Below, in pieces: positions 1 through 8,527 of a stretch of 64,000 nucleotides of DNA (position 1 is the stretch's first letter; each line of letters begins with the position of its first letter). Below the pieces are notes generated by a model, which was not told the DNA's origin, did no database searches, and saw only the letters and a program-made list of their open reading frames with translations. Source of the stretch: Actinoplanes regularis (GTDB lineage Bacteria; Actinomycetota; Actinomycetes; Mycobacteriales; Micromonosporaceae); the NCBI RefSeq assembly GCF_900188005.1, contig NZ_FZNR01000004.1:372001-436000 (forward strand), written 5' to 3'. A program made the translations under genes and the position numbers.

Positions 1-1
1 G

Positions 2-241
2 GAGCAGCGGCGCTTCGAGCAAGCCGAGCGGCACTATCGTCAGGCTCTCGACATCCTCCTGGAATTCAACGACCGGTACAGCGCTGCCAGCACCTACCAC
101 CAGCTCGGTATGGTCGCGCTGGAGCAGCGGTCCTTCGAGCGAGCCGAGCAGCACTACCGTCAGGCCCTCGACATCAAGCTGGAGTTCGACGACCGGCGCA
201 GCGCCGCCAGCACCTACTACCAGCTCGGGCAGCTCTACTCC
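2..241 (+). repeat. Tandem 120-bp coding repeat
   Basis: Two consecutive 120-bp units (2-121 and 122-241) encode successive TPR-like repeats. They match at most nucleotide positions, including many synonymous ones, which indicates recent duplication or gene conversion rather than only protein-level conservation. More units probably lie upstream of the window. Confidence 0.85.
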
Positions 242-466
242 GAGCTGGACCGCCGGGCCGACGCCGTTGACAATTTGCTCCATGCTTCGTTCGCCTGGCA
301 CAGCACCACCGAGGCATGGCCTCCGGAACCCTTCGACCTGCTTCGACTGATGCGGCCGTCGCTGCCACCGACTCAGTTCCAGAACGCCATAAGCAAGATC
401 ATCCCGGCCGACCTGCAACACAGTTTCCGCACCGCACTCGACAGCAACAGCGATCCCGGTGATTGA
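2..466 (+). CDS. TPR-repeat protein, C-terminal part (5' end outside window)
   Basis: The reading frame is open from base 2 and ends at the TGA at 464-466, so the start lies upstream of the window. The visible 154 residues hold two near-identical 40-residue repeats of the form EQR-FE-AE-HYRQALDI, each a TPR-like helix pair, followed by a non-repeat tail rich in Leu and Pro. Actinomycete proteins of this kind often carry an N-terminal NTPase or effector domain ahead of the TPR array; that part is not visible, so no function is assigned. The repeats are also very similar in DNA, suggesting recent duplication. Confidence in TPR is high, in role nil. Confidence 0.85.
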   Translation, partial: EQRRFEQAERHYRQALDILLEFNDRYSAASTYHQLGMVALEQRSFERAEQHYRQALDIKLEFDDRRSAASTYYQLGQLYSELDRRADAVDNLLHASFAWHSTTEAWPPEPFDLLRLMRPSLPPTQFQNAISKIIPADLQHSFRTALDSNSDPGD

Positions 467-488
467 CGCGGTCGGCACGCCTGCTCGA

Positions 489-532
489 CGACAGAGCGAC
501 CCGCCCATCTACTTGGGCGGGCCGCTCTGTCG
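489..532. terminator. Bidirectional hairpin terminator candidate
   Basis: Left arm 489-506 and right arm 515-532 form a 17-bp GC-rich stem with one A/C mismatch (499/522) and an 8-nt loop. It lies between the end of the TPR gene and the convergent efflux gene. There is no T-run on either side, as is common in high-GC actinomycetes. Confidence 0.75.
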
Positions 533-611
533 GATGCCGGGATCCGGACCTCCGCGTCGCCCCGGTCGACGACTTCCTGACCGTGGGTCGAGAGGTCGGC
601 TACCGGTTCCG

Positions 612-2150
612 TTACGCGCTCTGCAGTTCGGGGGCCTCGGTCTTCGGGGCGTCGGCGAAGCCGCGCAGTGGCACGTGCTTGATGAAGAGCGCGACCACGA
701 TCCCCACCGCCGCCGCGATCGCGCCCCAGGTGAAGGCGGCCTGGATGCCGTCGCTGACGCCCAGCGCGAAGGCGTGCTGGATCGGCTCCGGCAGGGCCCG
801 CAGCGTGGCCGGTGTCATCGCCGCCGCCGAGTTCGCGCCGGTCACCGCGGTGCCGGTGGTGCTGGTGAACGAGTCGAGCAGGGTGTTGATGTAGAGCGTG
901 CTCAGCAGCGAGACGCCGAGCGAGCCGCCCATGTTCCGCAGGAAGGTGGCGGCACCGGTCGCGGCGCCGACCGCGTTGACCGGGGAGCTGTTCTGCGCGA
1001 TCAGCATGGTGGTCTGCATCAGGCAGCCCATGCCGGCGCCGAGCACGACCATGAACAGGCCGGTCATGAAGCGTGAGGTGCCGATGTCCATGGTGGCGAA
1101 CAGGACCAGGCCGCCGGTCATCAGCACGGTGCCGATGATCGGCAGGATGCGGTAGTGGCCGGTACGGGTGATGAACTGGCCGCCCACCAGCGAGACCACC
1201 ATCGCGGCGATCATCATCGGCATGAGCAGCAGACCGCTGTTGGTGGCCGAGGCGCCCTGCACGTACTGCTGGAACTGGGGCAGCAGGGTGATGCCGCCGA
1301 ACATCGCGAAGCCGACGATCAGGCTGAGCGCGCCGGCCAGGACGAAGTTGCGGTTGGCGAAGACCGACAGCGGCATGATCGGCTCGGCGGCGCGGCGCTC
1401 GACCACGATGAACGCGGCGAGACCGGCGGCGGTCAGCGCGGCCAGGCCGAGGATCTGCGGGGAGGCCCAGTCGTACTCGCTGCCGCCCCACGTGGTGATC
1501 AGCACGAGCGTGGTGATCCAGACGCTGAGCAGGGCCGCGCCGAGCCAGTCGATGCGCACCTTGCCGGCGCCGCGCGGCAGCTTGGCCAGCACGAACCAGC
1601 AGACCGCGAGCGCGACGACGCCCAGCGGCAGGTTGACGTAGAACGCCCAGCGCCAGTTCAGGTTGTCGGTGATGAAGCCGCCGACGAGCGGACCGCCGAT
1701 CATCGCGAGCGGCATGACGGCCATCATCACGCCCTGGTAGCGGCCACGCTCGCGGGGCGGCACGATGTCGGCCAGGACGGCCATGACACCGACCATCAGG
1801 CCGCCGGCGCCGAGACCCTGGAGTGCGCGGAAGGCGACCAGCTCACCCATGTTCTGCGACATGCCGCAGAGCGCGGAGCCGACCAGGAAGATCGCGATCG
1901 AGCTGAGGAAGGTGATCCGCCGGCCGAGCAGGTCGCCGAGCTTGCCCCAGATCGGGGTGGCGACGGTGGAGGCGAGCACGTAGCCGGTGGTCACCCAGGC
2001 CAGGTGGTTCAGGCCGTGGAGGTCGCCGACGATGGTGGGCAGCGCGGGCGCCACGATCATGTTGTCCAGCATGGCGAGCAGCATCGCGATCACGAGGCCG
2101 CTCATGGTCACCATGATCTCGCGATGGGTGAAGCGGGTTGGTTGGGTCAC
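612..2150 (-). CDS. DHA2-family MFS multidrug efflux transporter
   Basis: The 512-residue protein has the length and about 14 hydrophobic segments of the DHA2 (EmrB/QacA-type) proton antiporters. Helix 1 carries the LDNMIVAPALPTIVGDL motif, loop 2-3 has GKLGDLLGRR, and helix 5 has the antiporter motif C-like PLAMIGGPLVGG. It should export drugs or a metabolite across the inner membrane. It is divergent from the TetR gene at 2281, with a consensus-like promoter and two palindromes between them, so TetR repression is likely. The substrate cannot be read from sequence. Confidence 0.93.
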   Translation of the reverse strand: MTQPTRFTHREIMVTMSGLVIAMLLAMLDNMIVAPALPTIVGDLHGLNHLAWVTTGYVLASTVATPIWGKLGDLLGRRITFLSSIAIFLVGSALCGMSQNMGELVAFRALQGLGAGGLMVGVMAVLADIVPPRERGRYQGVMMAVMPLAMIGGPLVGGFITDNLNWRWAFYVNLPLGVVALAVCWFVLAKLPRGAGKVRIDWLGAALLSVWITTLVLITTWGGSEYDWASPQILGLAALTAAGLAAFIVVERRAAEPIMPLSVFANRNFVLAGALSLIVGFAMFGGITLLPQFQQYVQGASATNSGLLLMPMMIAAMVVSLVGGQFITRTGHYRILPIIGTVLMTGGLVLFATMDIGTSRFMTGLFMVVLGAGMGCLMQTTMLIAQNSSPVNAVGAATGAATFLRNMGGSLGVSLLSTLYINTLLDSFTSTTGTAVTGANSAAAMTPATLRALPEPIQHAFALGVSDGIQAAFTWGAIAAAVGIVVALFIKHVPLRGFADAPKTEAPELQSA

Positions 2151-2174
2151 GGCGGACTTCCTTCGGTAGTCTTG

Positions 2175-2214
2175 CTTACCGGCCGGTTAGTAGATTACTT
2201 GCCGCACGGTAAGT
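2175..2214. promoter_or_regulatory. Two palindromic TetR operators
   Basis: Palindrome 1 (2175-2190, CTTACCGGCCGGTTAG) and palindrome 2 (2197-2214, ACTTGCCGCACGGTAAGT) share TTACCG/CGGTAA-like half-sites and have centres 23 bp apart. Palindrome 2 sits between the -35 and -10 of the efflux promoter and palindrome 1 just downstream of the -10. They are the natural sites for the regulator encoded at 2281. Confidence 0.7.
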
Positions 2215-2220
2215 TGGCAA
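2192..2220 (-). promoter_or_regulatory. Sigma70-like promoter of the efflux gene
   Basis: On the minus strand TTGCCA (2220-2215) and TAATCT (2197-2192) are separated by exactly 17 bp and lie about 40 bp upstream of the efflux start codon. The spacer is filled by one of the two palindromes, so a bound repressor would block polymerase directly. Confidence 0.65.
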
Positions 2221-2280
2221 ACGTGGGCGGTCCCGATCAGGATCGAGCCGGACACCAGCACACGAGGGGGCAGAGCAGCG

Positions 2281-2850
2281 ATGGCTACGGCAGGGCAGCG
2301 GCGAGGCGCGGACACGAAGTCGGAGATCCGCAAGGTGGCCATCGAGCTGTTCACCGAGCGGGGATATGAGGCGACCTCACTGCGGGAGATCGCCGAGCGG
2401 CTGGGGATCACCAAGGCGGCGCTCTACTACCACTTCAGCAGCAAGGAGAGCATCGTCCTGTCGATCTTCCAAGCCCACCTGGACGCGCTGGACGAGCTCG
2501 TCGAGTGGGCCCGCGAGCAGCCGCCCGGCCCGGAGCTGCGCGCACGCGCCGTCGACCGGATGGTCGAGCTCGGCGTCGGCAGCGGGATGGCCGCGATGAA
2601 GTTCGCCATGGCCAACCAGCACATCGTCCGCGAGCTGCACCACGACAAGGGCCGGGAGAACGCATTCGGCAAGATGACCGAGCTGTTCGACATCGTGGCC
2701 GGCCCCGACGCCCCGGTCGAGGAGGCGTTGCGCGTGCGCTCCGCGCTGCTCAGCGTCAACATCGTGCTGATGGCCTCGCGTGGCCTGGACGCCTCCGAGG
2801 CGGAGATCACCTCGGTCGCCCGGGACATCGCGCACTCGCTGATGAAGTAG
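2281..2850 (+). CDS. TetR-family repressor of the divergent efflux pump
   Basis: The 189-residue protein has a classical TetR N-terminal helix-turn-helix (residues about 10-56): IRKVAIELFTERGYEATSL, then EIAERLGITKAALYYHF, then SKESIV. The C-terminal ligand domain is not recognisable at family level. A G-rich ribosome site lies 13-17 nt before the ATG. Divergence from the MFS gene and the two operators between them make it the likely local repressor, probably also of itself. Confidence 0.93.
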   Translation: MATAGQRRGADTKSEIRKVAIELFTERGYEATSLREIAERLGITKAALYYHFSSKESIVLSIFQAHLDALDELVEWAREQPPGPELRARAVDRMVELGVGSGMAAMKFAMANQHIVRELHHDKGRENAFGKMTELFDIVAGPDAPVEEALRVRSALLSVNIVLMASRGLDASEAEITSVARDIAHSLMK

Positions 2851-2889
2851 GTCCCGCGGACCGAGATGCGCACTTTGGAGGTAAGCCGG

Positions 2890-2905
2890 GTGATCATTGG
2901 ATCAC
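2890..2905. promoter_or_regulatory. Short palindrome upstream of beta-propeller gene
   Basis: GTGATC-ATTG-GATCAC is a perfect 6-bp inverted repeat about 30 bp before the start of the secreted propeller gene. It could be an operator; the site is short and may be chance. Confidence 0.3.
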
Positions 2906-2935
2906 GCGGTCATCCTCCTTTTTACTCTCAGTTAA

Positions 2936-4153
2936 ATGGATCAAGTACAGATCGAACGCTCGAATCTCCTCTGGCGACGGTGTCTGCGAGTACTGCTCGT
3001 CGCCGCGTTCCTCACCGCGGGGTCGGCCACCACCGCGACCGCGGCCGTCCCGCGGACCTCCACCGCGCCGCGGCACACCGTTGGCTTCGACGGCCTGGTC
3101 TACACCAGCGCCCAGGTGGGCGACACGGTCTACGTGGGCGGCAGCTTCCGGAACGCGATCGTCAACGGCAAGCAGGTGGCCCGCAAGCGGCTCGCCGCGG
3201 TCGACACCCGCACCGGCGACCTGCTGCCCTGGGCACCGGCCACCGACGGCACCGTCTTCGCGCTGGCCGCCGCCGGGTCGTCGGTCTACGCCACCGGCAA
3301 GTTCACCACTGTGGGCGGGCAGTCCCGCCCCGGACTGGCCGGCATCAACCTGACCACCGGCGCGGTCGGCCCGCTCCGGCACACCATCGGCGGCAGCGGT
3401 AAGGTGCTGGCGGCCGGTGGCGGGCGGCTCTACCTGGGCGGCGAGTTCACCAGCGTGGACGGGAAACCGGAGCGCAACCTGGCGGCGTTCAAGCTCTCCG
3501 ACGCCACCCTGGACACCGGGTTCCGCGGCACGGCCGACGGGATGGTGCAGTCGCTGGCCGCGGCCGGCTCCCGGCTGTACGTCGGCGGCAAGTTCAAGCG
3601 CCTCAACAGCGCGGGCACTCCTCGGCTGGGCGCGCTGCGCATGAGCGACGGGCAGTTGGACCCGAGCTTCCGCCCGGCCACCCCGTACTCCGTCCTGGCG
3701 CTCTCGATCACCGCGGACCGGGTCTACGCCGGACTGGCCGGTGTGGGCGGCCGGGTGGTCTCCTACCGGCCCGACGGAGCCATGGAGTGGAGCAGCGTCA
3801 CCGACGGTGATATACAGGCGATCGCCTACCTGAACGGCGCCGTCTACGCCGGTGGGCACTTCACCGTCGCCTGCCCGGAACGGTCTCGCACGGCGACCTC
3901 CTGGTGCCCCGCCAAGCTGCGCCCGCAGCCGAAGGTGGCGGTCTGGGACGCGGCCAGCGGCAAGCTGCTCGACTGGAACCCGCACAGCAACGGCAGGTGG
4001 GGGGTGCTCACCATGGCCGCCAACACCAGTCTCAAGGTGGTCACTCTCGGCGGCGAGTTCACCGCCTTCGGCGACCACAGCCGTCCGCGCTTCGCCCAGT
4101 TCAGCGCCTGCGCCTACGGCTGCGGCGGCCGCCCCGCCCAGCGCGCCGGCTGA
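2936..4153 (+). CDS. Secreted beta-propeller (delta-60/DUF5122-type repeats)
   Basis: The 405-residue protein starts with a basic stretch and hydrophobic core (LLWRRCLRVLLVAAFLTAG) and an Ala-rich cleavage region near residue 35, typical of a Sec signal. The mature part repeats a strand-turn unit of the type VYVGGSFRNA, VYATGKFTTV, LYLGGEFTSV, LYVGGKFKRL, VYAGGHFTV, VTLGGEFTAF at intervals of about 45-60 residues, as in delta-60/DUF5122 beta-propellers. Two Cys pairs near the C-terminus may be disulfides. Members are cell-surface or secreted binding proteins of mostly unknown role. It is a single gene with a weak ribosome site. Confidence 0.8.
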   Translation: MDQVQIERSNLLWRRCLRVLLVAAFLTAGSATTATAAVPRTSTAPRHTVGFDGLVYTSAQVGDTVYVGGSFRNAIVNGKQVARKRLAAVDTRTGDLLPWAPATDGTVFALAAAGSSVYATGKFTTVGGQSRPGLAGINLTTGAVGPLRHTIGGSGKVLAAGGGRLYLGGEFTSVDGKPERNLAAFKLSDATLDTGFRGTADGMVQSLAAAGSRLYVGGKFKRLNSAGTPRLGALRMSDGQLDPSFRPATPYSVLALSITADRVYAGLAGVGGRVVSYRPDGAMEWSSVTDGDIQAIAYLNGAVYAGGHFTVACPERSRTATSWCPAKLRPQPKVAVWDAASGKLLDWNPHSNGRWGVLTMAANTSLKVVTLGGEFTAFGDHSRPRFAQFSACAYGCGGRPAQRAG

Positions 4154-4238
4154 CCTGGTTCGGATCTGCCGAGATCGCATCGATCGGTGTCGGCGGGCGC
4201 GCCGGGTAGCGCCTGGCAGGGGTTGGTAGCCTGCGGCC

Positions 4239-5477
4239 ATGTCGACCAAGGTCAGGCTCCTCGGGTCCGCGGTGTCCCACTGGGGTGACGACCCCTGGGC
4301 ACGCGGCTCGTGGAGCCTGATCGGCCGGCACGGTTCACGCGCGGACCGGATCGCGCTCGGCGCACCGATCGATGACCGGCTGCGGATCGTGGGGGAGGCC
4401 ACCCACCCGACCCGCGCCGGCATGACCCACGGCGCCTACGAGCAGGGCCTCGCGGCCGCGGCCTGGGCCGCCGACCTGGGCCACCGGCGCGTCGCCGTCG
4501 TCGGTGCCGGGATGGCCGGGCTGGGCGCCGCCCGCACCCTCCACGACCTCGGTCGCGACATCCTGATCTGGGAGGCCCGTGACCGGATCGGTGGCCGCAC
4601 CGCCGGCGTCGAGGTCACCGGGGGCACCTTCGACCTGGGCGCCAACTGGCTGCAGCAGTACGAGGAGAACACTCTGGCCCGCCTCGCCGAGCGACTCGGC
4701 CTGACCGTGGTGCCCACCGACTTCAACGACCCGCTGGTGTTCAACGGGGAGCCGAACCCGGACGGGATCGAGGACGACCTGCGGAAACGGCTCGCGGCGG
4801 CCGCCCCGGGGACGAGTGTCGCCGACGTACGCCGGGAATGGCTGAGCGAACCGGCGCCCTGGACGCGAACCCAGATCCGCCGGTTGATCGACGCCGAGAT
4901 CGTCATGGACGCCGGGGCCCCGCTGGACTGGCTCAGCGCCCGCGAGGGTTTCGAACCCGGCGTCGGCGAGGGCGACCGCTGGATCGTCGGCGGCTACCGC
5001 CTGCTCACCCGGCACCTCGCCGAGGGCCTGAAGATCCACCTGAACCACCCGGTCAGTCACGTCCGGGTCGCCGCCGACGGGGTCGTACTGACCGGTGCCG
5101 GCACGACTCTCCAGGTCGACGCCGCCATCGTCACCGCCCCGCTGCCGGTCCTGGCCGCCGGCGGGATCACGTTCGACCCACCGCTGCCTGAGACGCACCG
5201 AACGGCGCTGTCCCGCCTCGGCGCCGGCCGGGTGGAGAAGGTGATCCTCCGCTTCGACCGGCGTTTCTGGCCGGAACACGGCTACTACCGGATCCACGGC
5301 CCCACGGACACCGGCGTCAGCGAGTGGCTCGACGCCACGCGGGCGGACGGCACCCCGACGCTGGTGGGCCTGTTCGCCGGGGCCTGGCTGGACGAGATCT
5401 GGACCGGCACCGACGACGAGATCGCCGCCCGCGCGGCGCGGATCGTCCGGTCGGTGGTCCCGGAAATCGCCGGCTGA
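4239..5477 (+). CDS. Circularly permuted flavin amine oxidase-type oxidoreductase
   Basis: The 412-residue protein contains all main segments of the flavin amine oxidase fold, but in rotated order. Residues 15-26 (WGDDPWARGSWS) and 52-70 (GEATHP then GMTHGAYEQG) are the motifs that normally end these enzymes. They precede the FAD-binding Rossmann start (RRVAVVGAGMAGLGAA, residues 83-98; glycines at 89-94), the EARDRIGGR motif and the substrate domain. The protein then stops after LVGLFAGAWLDEI and a short helix, exactly where the canonical C-terminal segment would follow. The frame is uninterrupted, so this is one protein. It probably oxidises an amine with FAD; substrate unknown. No signal peptide is visible. 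Confidence 0.88.
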   Translation: MSTKVRLLGSAVSHWGDDPWARGSWSLIGRHGSRADRIALGAPIDDRLRIVGEATHPTRAGMTHGAYEQGLAAAAWAADLGHRRVAVVGAGMAGLGAARTLHDLGRDILIWEARDRIGGRTAGVEVTGGTFDLGANWLQQYEENTLARLAERLGLTVVPTDFNDPLVFNGEPNPDGIEDDLRKRLAAAAPGTSVADVRREWLSEPAPWTRTQIRRLIDAEIVMDAGAPLDWLSAREGFEPGVGEGDRWIVGGYRLLTRHLAEGLKIHLNHPVSHVRVAADGVVLTGAGTTLQVDAAIVTAPLPVLAAGGITFDPPLPETHRTALSRLGAGRVEKVILRFDRRFWPEHGYYRIHGPTDTGVSEWLDATRADGTPTLVGLFAGAWLDEIWTGTDDEIAARAARIVRSVVPEIAG

Positions 5478-5706
5478 CGTCGCCGAACTGTGTGATCTCC
5501 GCACTGCCCATGGGCGGGCGGTGCACACCCGCTGGTCGGTGGCCAGGCGCCGATACAGCACATGTAGCTACACAAAAGGAGCATACTGGCGGTCGTGGAG
5601 GATCACCCGCTCGAGCCCGGCGAGGATGCCACTGCTGGTCGATGCCGGTTCGCCCAACCGTGCCGGCGTACCCCGTCCCGGGTCTGACGATCGGTTGGGG
5701 CTGCGC

Positions 5707-7677
5707 ATGGGCTTTTCGGCAACGCGGGACCGCATGGCGGCACTTCGCAGCGGTGCGGGAGCCGGACTGCTCACGGTCGTGATGCTGCTCGTGGTCGTGG
5801 TCATCGCGGCGGACTTCGTCACGCCGCCCGAAACAGCGTTCTTCTGGCTGATCCTGTTGGTGCCGATGTTCGCGGCGACTCTGCTGCGCCCGTGGACGGT
5901 GGGCGTGGTCGGACTGGTCGCCGCGCTGATGGTCTGGGTCATGGCGGAGCGCAACGGTCCGTCCGGCACCACGAACCAGGCGGTGCGGCTGGGGGCGATC
6001 CTCGGGATCACGCTTCTCAGCACGGGCTTCGCCCACCGGCTCGGGGTCCTCGAGCGCCGGGCGCAGCGGGGTGCCGAGCAGGAGGCGACCCTCGCCGCGA
6101 TCGTGCGCTCCTCCGAGGACGCGGTCATCACGACGGATCTCGCCGGCGTCATCACAACCTGGAACGACGGTGCCACGCGCCAGTACGGCTGGCGGCCCGA
6201 CGAGGCGATCGGACGCTACATCGCCCTGGTGTACACACGCGACGAGATCTCCGTGATGCCCGACACGCTGGCGGGGTTGAGGGCGGGCGCGCGCAGGGGG
6301 CCGATCGAGGCCCGCCGGGTCCGCAAGGACGGTTCGAACGTCGTCGTGCTGGCCAGCATGTGGCCCGTACGCGACGATCATGGCCGAGTGTTCTCCGTCG
6401 CCCGTATCGAGCGGGACCTCACCGTGGTCAAGGAGGCCGAGGAGCAACGCCGGCGGATCATCGAACGCACGGCCCTCGCTGAACGCTTGGAGTGCCTCGG
6501 CCAGCTCGCCGGCGGGGTCGCCCACGACTTCAACAACCTGCTCGCGATCAACATCAACTATCTCGACTTCGTCCTCGAGCGGACCGTCGACGCCGAGGAA
6601 CGCAGCGACCTCACCCGCGCCCGGAGCAGTGCCGAACGCGCCCAGGAACTCACCCGGCAACTGCTGCTGTTCGCCCGCCAGGAGCCGAGCGTCGCCAAAG
6701 TCATCGACCTCGATTCGGTGATCGAGGAATCCTGCGCCCTGCTACGCCGCACCATCGGCGACCACGTCGAGCTGATCGCCCGACCATCGCCGCAACCGCT
6801 CGCCGTCTGCGCCGACCGGGGCCGTATCGAGCAGGTGCTGCTCAACCTGGTGATCAATGCCCGCGACGCAATGCCCGACGGTGGCACGGTCGTGATCGAG
6901 GCCGGTCCGGTCCAACTCGACGAAGATCCCGACCGGCTGCCGCCCCTGCCCGCCGGCCCGTACGCGCAGCTGAAGGTCAGCGACACGGGCGAGGGCATGC
7001 CCCCGAGCGTTGCCGCCCGCATCTTCGAGCCGTTCTTCACCACCAAGGCCAAGCAGCAGGGCACCGGCCTCGGTCTGGCGACCGTGTATTCCATCGTGAC
7101 CGAGGCGGGCGGTGACATCACGGTGTCCTCCACGCCTCAGGTCGGCACCACTTTCCGGATCCTGCTGCCGGAGGTCACCGCCGTCGCGGCATCGGAGGCC
7201 GGAGCTGCCGGCACGGCGCGGGGCGGCAGCCGATCGCACATCCTCGTCGCCGAGGACGATGCCGAGGTCCGGGGGATCACCGTGCGCATCCTGGAGGGCG
7301 CGGGCTACCGGGTGACCGAGGCCGAGAACGGTCGCGCGGCCCTGGATCGTATCCACCGGCAAACCTTCGACCTGCTCATGACCGACATCCTCATGCCGGA
7401 GATGTCGGGATCACGGCTCGCCGAGACGGTGCGCCTGCATCACCCCGGCATCCGGATCCTGCTGATCTCCGGATACAACGAGGAGACCGCGCGGGTGCGG
7501 CATCTGGTGATCGATGGCATTCCGATGATCCACAAACCCTTCACCGCGAAGGAGGTGCTGGACGCGGTGCGTCAGGCCCTGGGCGCCGGCACCGGCGAGA
7601 TGCGCGATCACGTGGCGGTGTCCGCCCACGGCAGCGGGGCGAGCCCGCCGAAGACGACGGGCCCACCGGGCGAATAG
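5707..7677 (+). CDS. Hybrid histidine kinase with PAS and receiver domains
   Basis: The 656-residue protein has several membrane segments (about 20-110), a PAS domain (about 120-235), a HisKA segment with LGQLAGGVAHDFNNLL (phosphorylated His 273), a HATPase domain ending with EPFFTTK and GTGLGLATVYSIV, and a C-terminal receiver (about 530-640) with Asp 560 in MTDILMP. It should autophosphorylate and pass phosphate to its own receiver; no partner regulator lies nearby. ATG 5707 was chosen because the membrane part begins right after it; ATG 5626 is in frame and possible. The 229 bp upstream hold the palindrome TGTAGCTACA at 5563-5572. Confidence 0.9.
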   Translation: MGFSATRDRMAALRSGAGAGLLTVVMLLVVVVIAADFVTPPETAFFWLILLVPMFAATLLRPWTVGVVGLVAALMVWVMAERNGPSGTTNQAVRLGAILGITLLSTGFAHRLGVLERRAQRGAEQEATLAAIVRSSEDAVITTDLAGVITTWNDGATRQYGWRPDEAIGRYIALVYTRDEISVMPDTLAGLRAGARRGPIEARRVRKDGSNVVVLASMWPVRDDHGRVFSVARIERDLTVVKEAEEQRRRIIERTALAERLECLGQLAGGVAHDFNNLLAININYLDFVLERTVDAEERSDLTRARSSAERAQELTRQLLLFARQEPSVAKVIDLDSVIEESCALLRRTIGDHVELIARPSPQPLAVCADRGRIEQVLLNLVINARDAMPDGGTVVIEAGPVQLDEDPDRLPPLPAGPYAQLKVSDTGEGMPPSVAARIFEPFFTTKAKQQGTGLGLATVYSIVTEAGGDITVSSTPQVGTTFRILLPEVTAVAASEAGAAGTARGGSRSHILVAEDDAEVRGITVRILEGAGYRVTEAENGRAALDRIHRQTFDLLMTDILMPEMSGSRLAETVRLHHPGIRILLISGYNEETARVRHLVIDGIPMIHKPFTAKEVLDAVRQALGAGTGEMRDHVAVSAHGSGASPPKTTGPPGE

Positions 7678-7685
7678 GCGTGCCG

Positions 7686-8327
7686 TCAGCCGGTGACGGC
7701 GGTGCTGGTCAGTACCGGGTTGGGGCTGGTGAAGCAGCTCGCTGGGACATCGATCCCGGTGAACAGGAACTTGACGTTGGCGGTGAAGGACAGACCCGGA
7801 TCGGTGTACGAGGTGCCGGCCAGGGTGGACACGATGGTGCTGCCGGCCGCGGCGGTCGCCGTCACGGCGAGATGGATCGTCGGAAGCTGGACTGTGGATC
7901 CGCCGGTGAGCTGGCCCGGCACGGTGACAGTGATCAGGCCGCCGCTCTGGGTGGCCGTCGGGATGCCCGTGCCGAGGTTGGATCCGCCGGTGAGTGTGAC
8001 ACCACGGAAGCTGGTCCCTGCCGGTACCGGCGTTCTGACCTGCAGGTTCTTGAGATATCTGATGGTGTTCCCGTTGGCTGACGCCGGAATCGTCAGGGGA
8101 GCGGGCTCGGCCGTGATCTCGAAGTCGGATCCGGTCGCGACGCTCTCCGGCGCGGACCCGGTGATCGGGGTGTCCAGACTGAGCTGCTGTGCTCCGCCGA
8201 TCGGCGGGCGCGCCTGGCAGTCCCACGTCACGGGGGCCGGGGCGGCGACCGCGGGGAGGCTGACGCTCAGGGCCGTGACCAGGCCGAGCGCACCGGCTGC
8301 GAGAGGGTTGCGAAACGGGTGGATCAT
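7686..8327 (-). CDS. Secreted protein of unknown function (DUF6801-like)
   Basis: The 213-residue protein begins at ATG 8327, preceded by an excellent AAGGAGGT site; a longer frame upstream lacks one. Residues 1-28 form a Sec signal ending AVAAPAP. The mature part is Thr/Ser/Gly-rich, beta-predicted, begins with a TWDCQARPP motif and has a second Cys near the C-terminus (DVPASCF), suggesting one disulfide. It resembles the actinobacterial secreted family annotated DUF6801; that assignment is from memory and uncertain. It is convergent with the histidine kinase, 8 bp away. Confidence 0.65.
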   Translation of the reverse strand: MIHPFRNPLAAGALGLVTALSVSLPAVAAPAPVTWDCQARPPIGGAQQLSLDTPITGSAPESVATGSDFEITAEPAPLTIPASANGNTIRYLKNLQVRTPVPAGTSFRGVTLTGGSNLGTGIPTATQSGGLITVTVPGQLTGGSTVQLPTIHLAVTATAAAGSTIVSTLAGTSYTDPGLSFTANVKFLFTGIDVPASCFTSPNPVLTSTAVTG

Positions 8328-8527
8328 GGCGACCTCCTTGCTGTAGGGCTCGGGGGAGAGCCCGCTGCGCGCAAGCATCTGGAGACCCTTAGATCCATGC
8401 AAGTCAATGAACGAAAAGTATTCATGTTTTGCCATCTTGTTCTCGGCGGCGCCTGCCGATGCTCGCCGCGTCCCTATGCTCTGCCCACCTGGTAGATCAG
8501 TGCAGATCGATCCAAGGAAGGTGTCGC

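Noticed and set aside
1155..2369. Long plus-strand frames antisense to the efflux gene
   Set aside because: His/Gly/Arg-rich shadow translation typical of antisense high-GC DNA; the minus-strand protein has full MFS motifs.
5595..5687. 30-codon frame starting GTG after AAAAGGAG
   Set aside because: Too short, spacing from the G-rich site is too long, and no known leader-peptide pattern.
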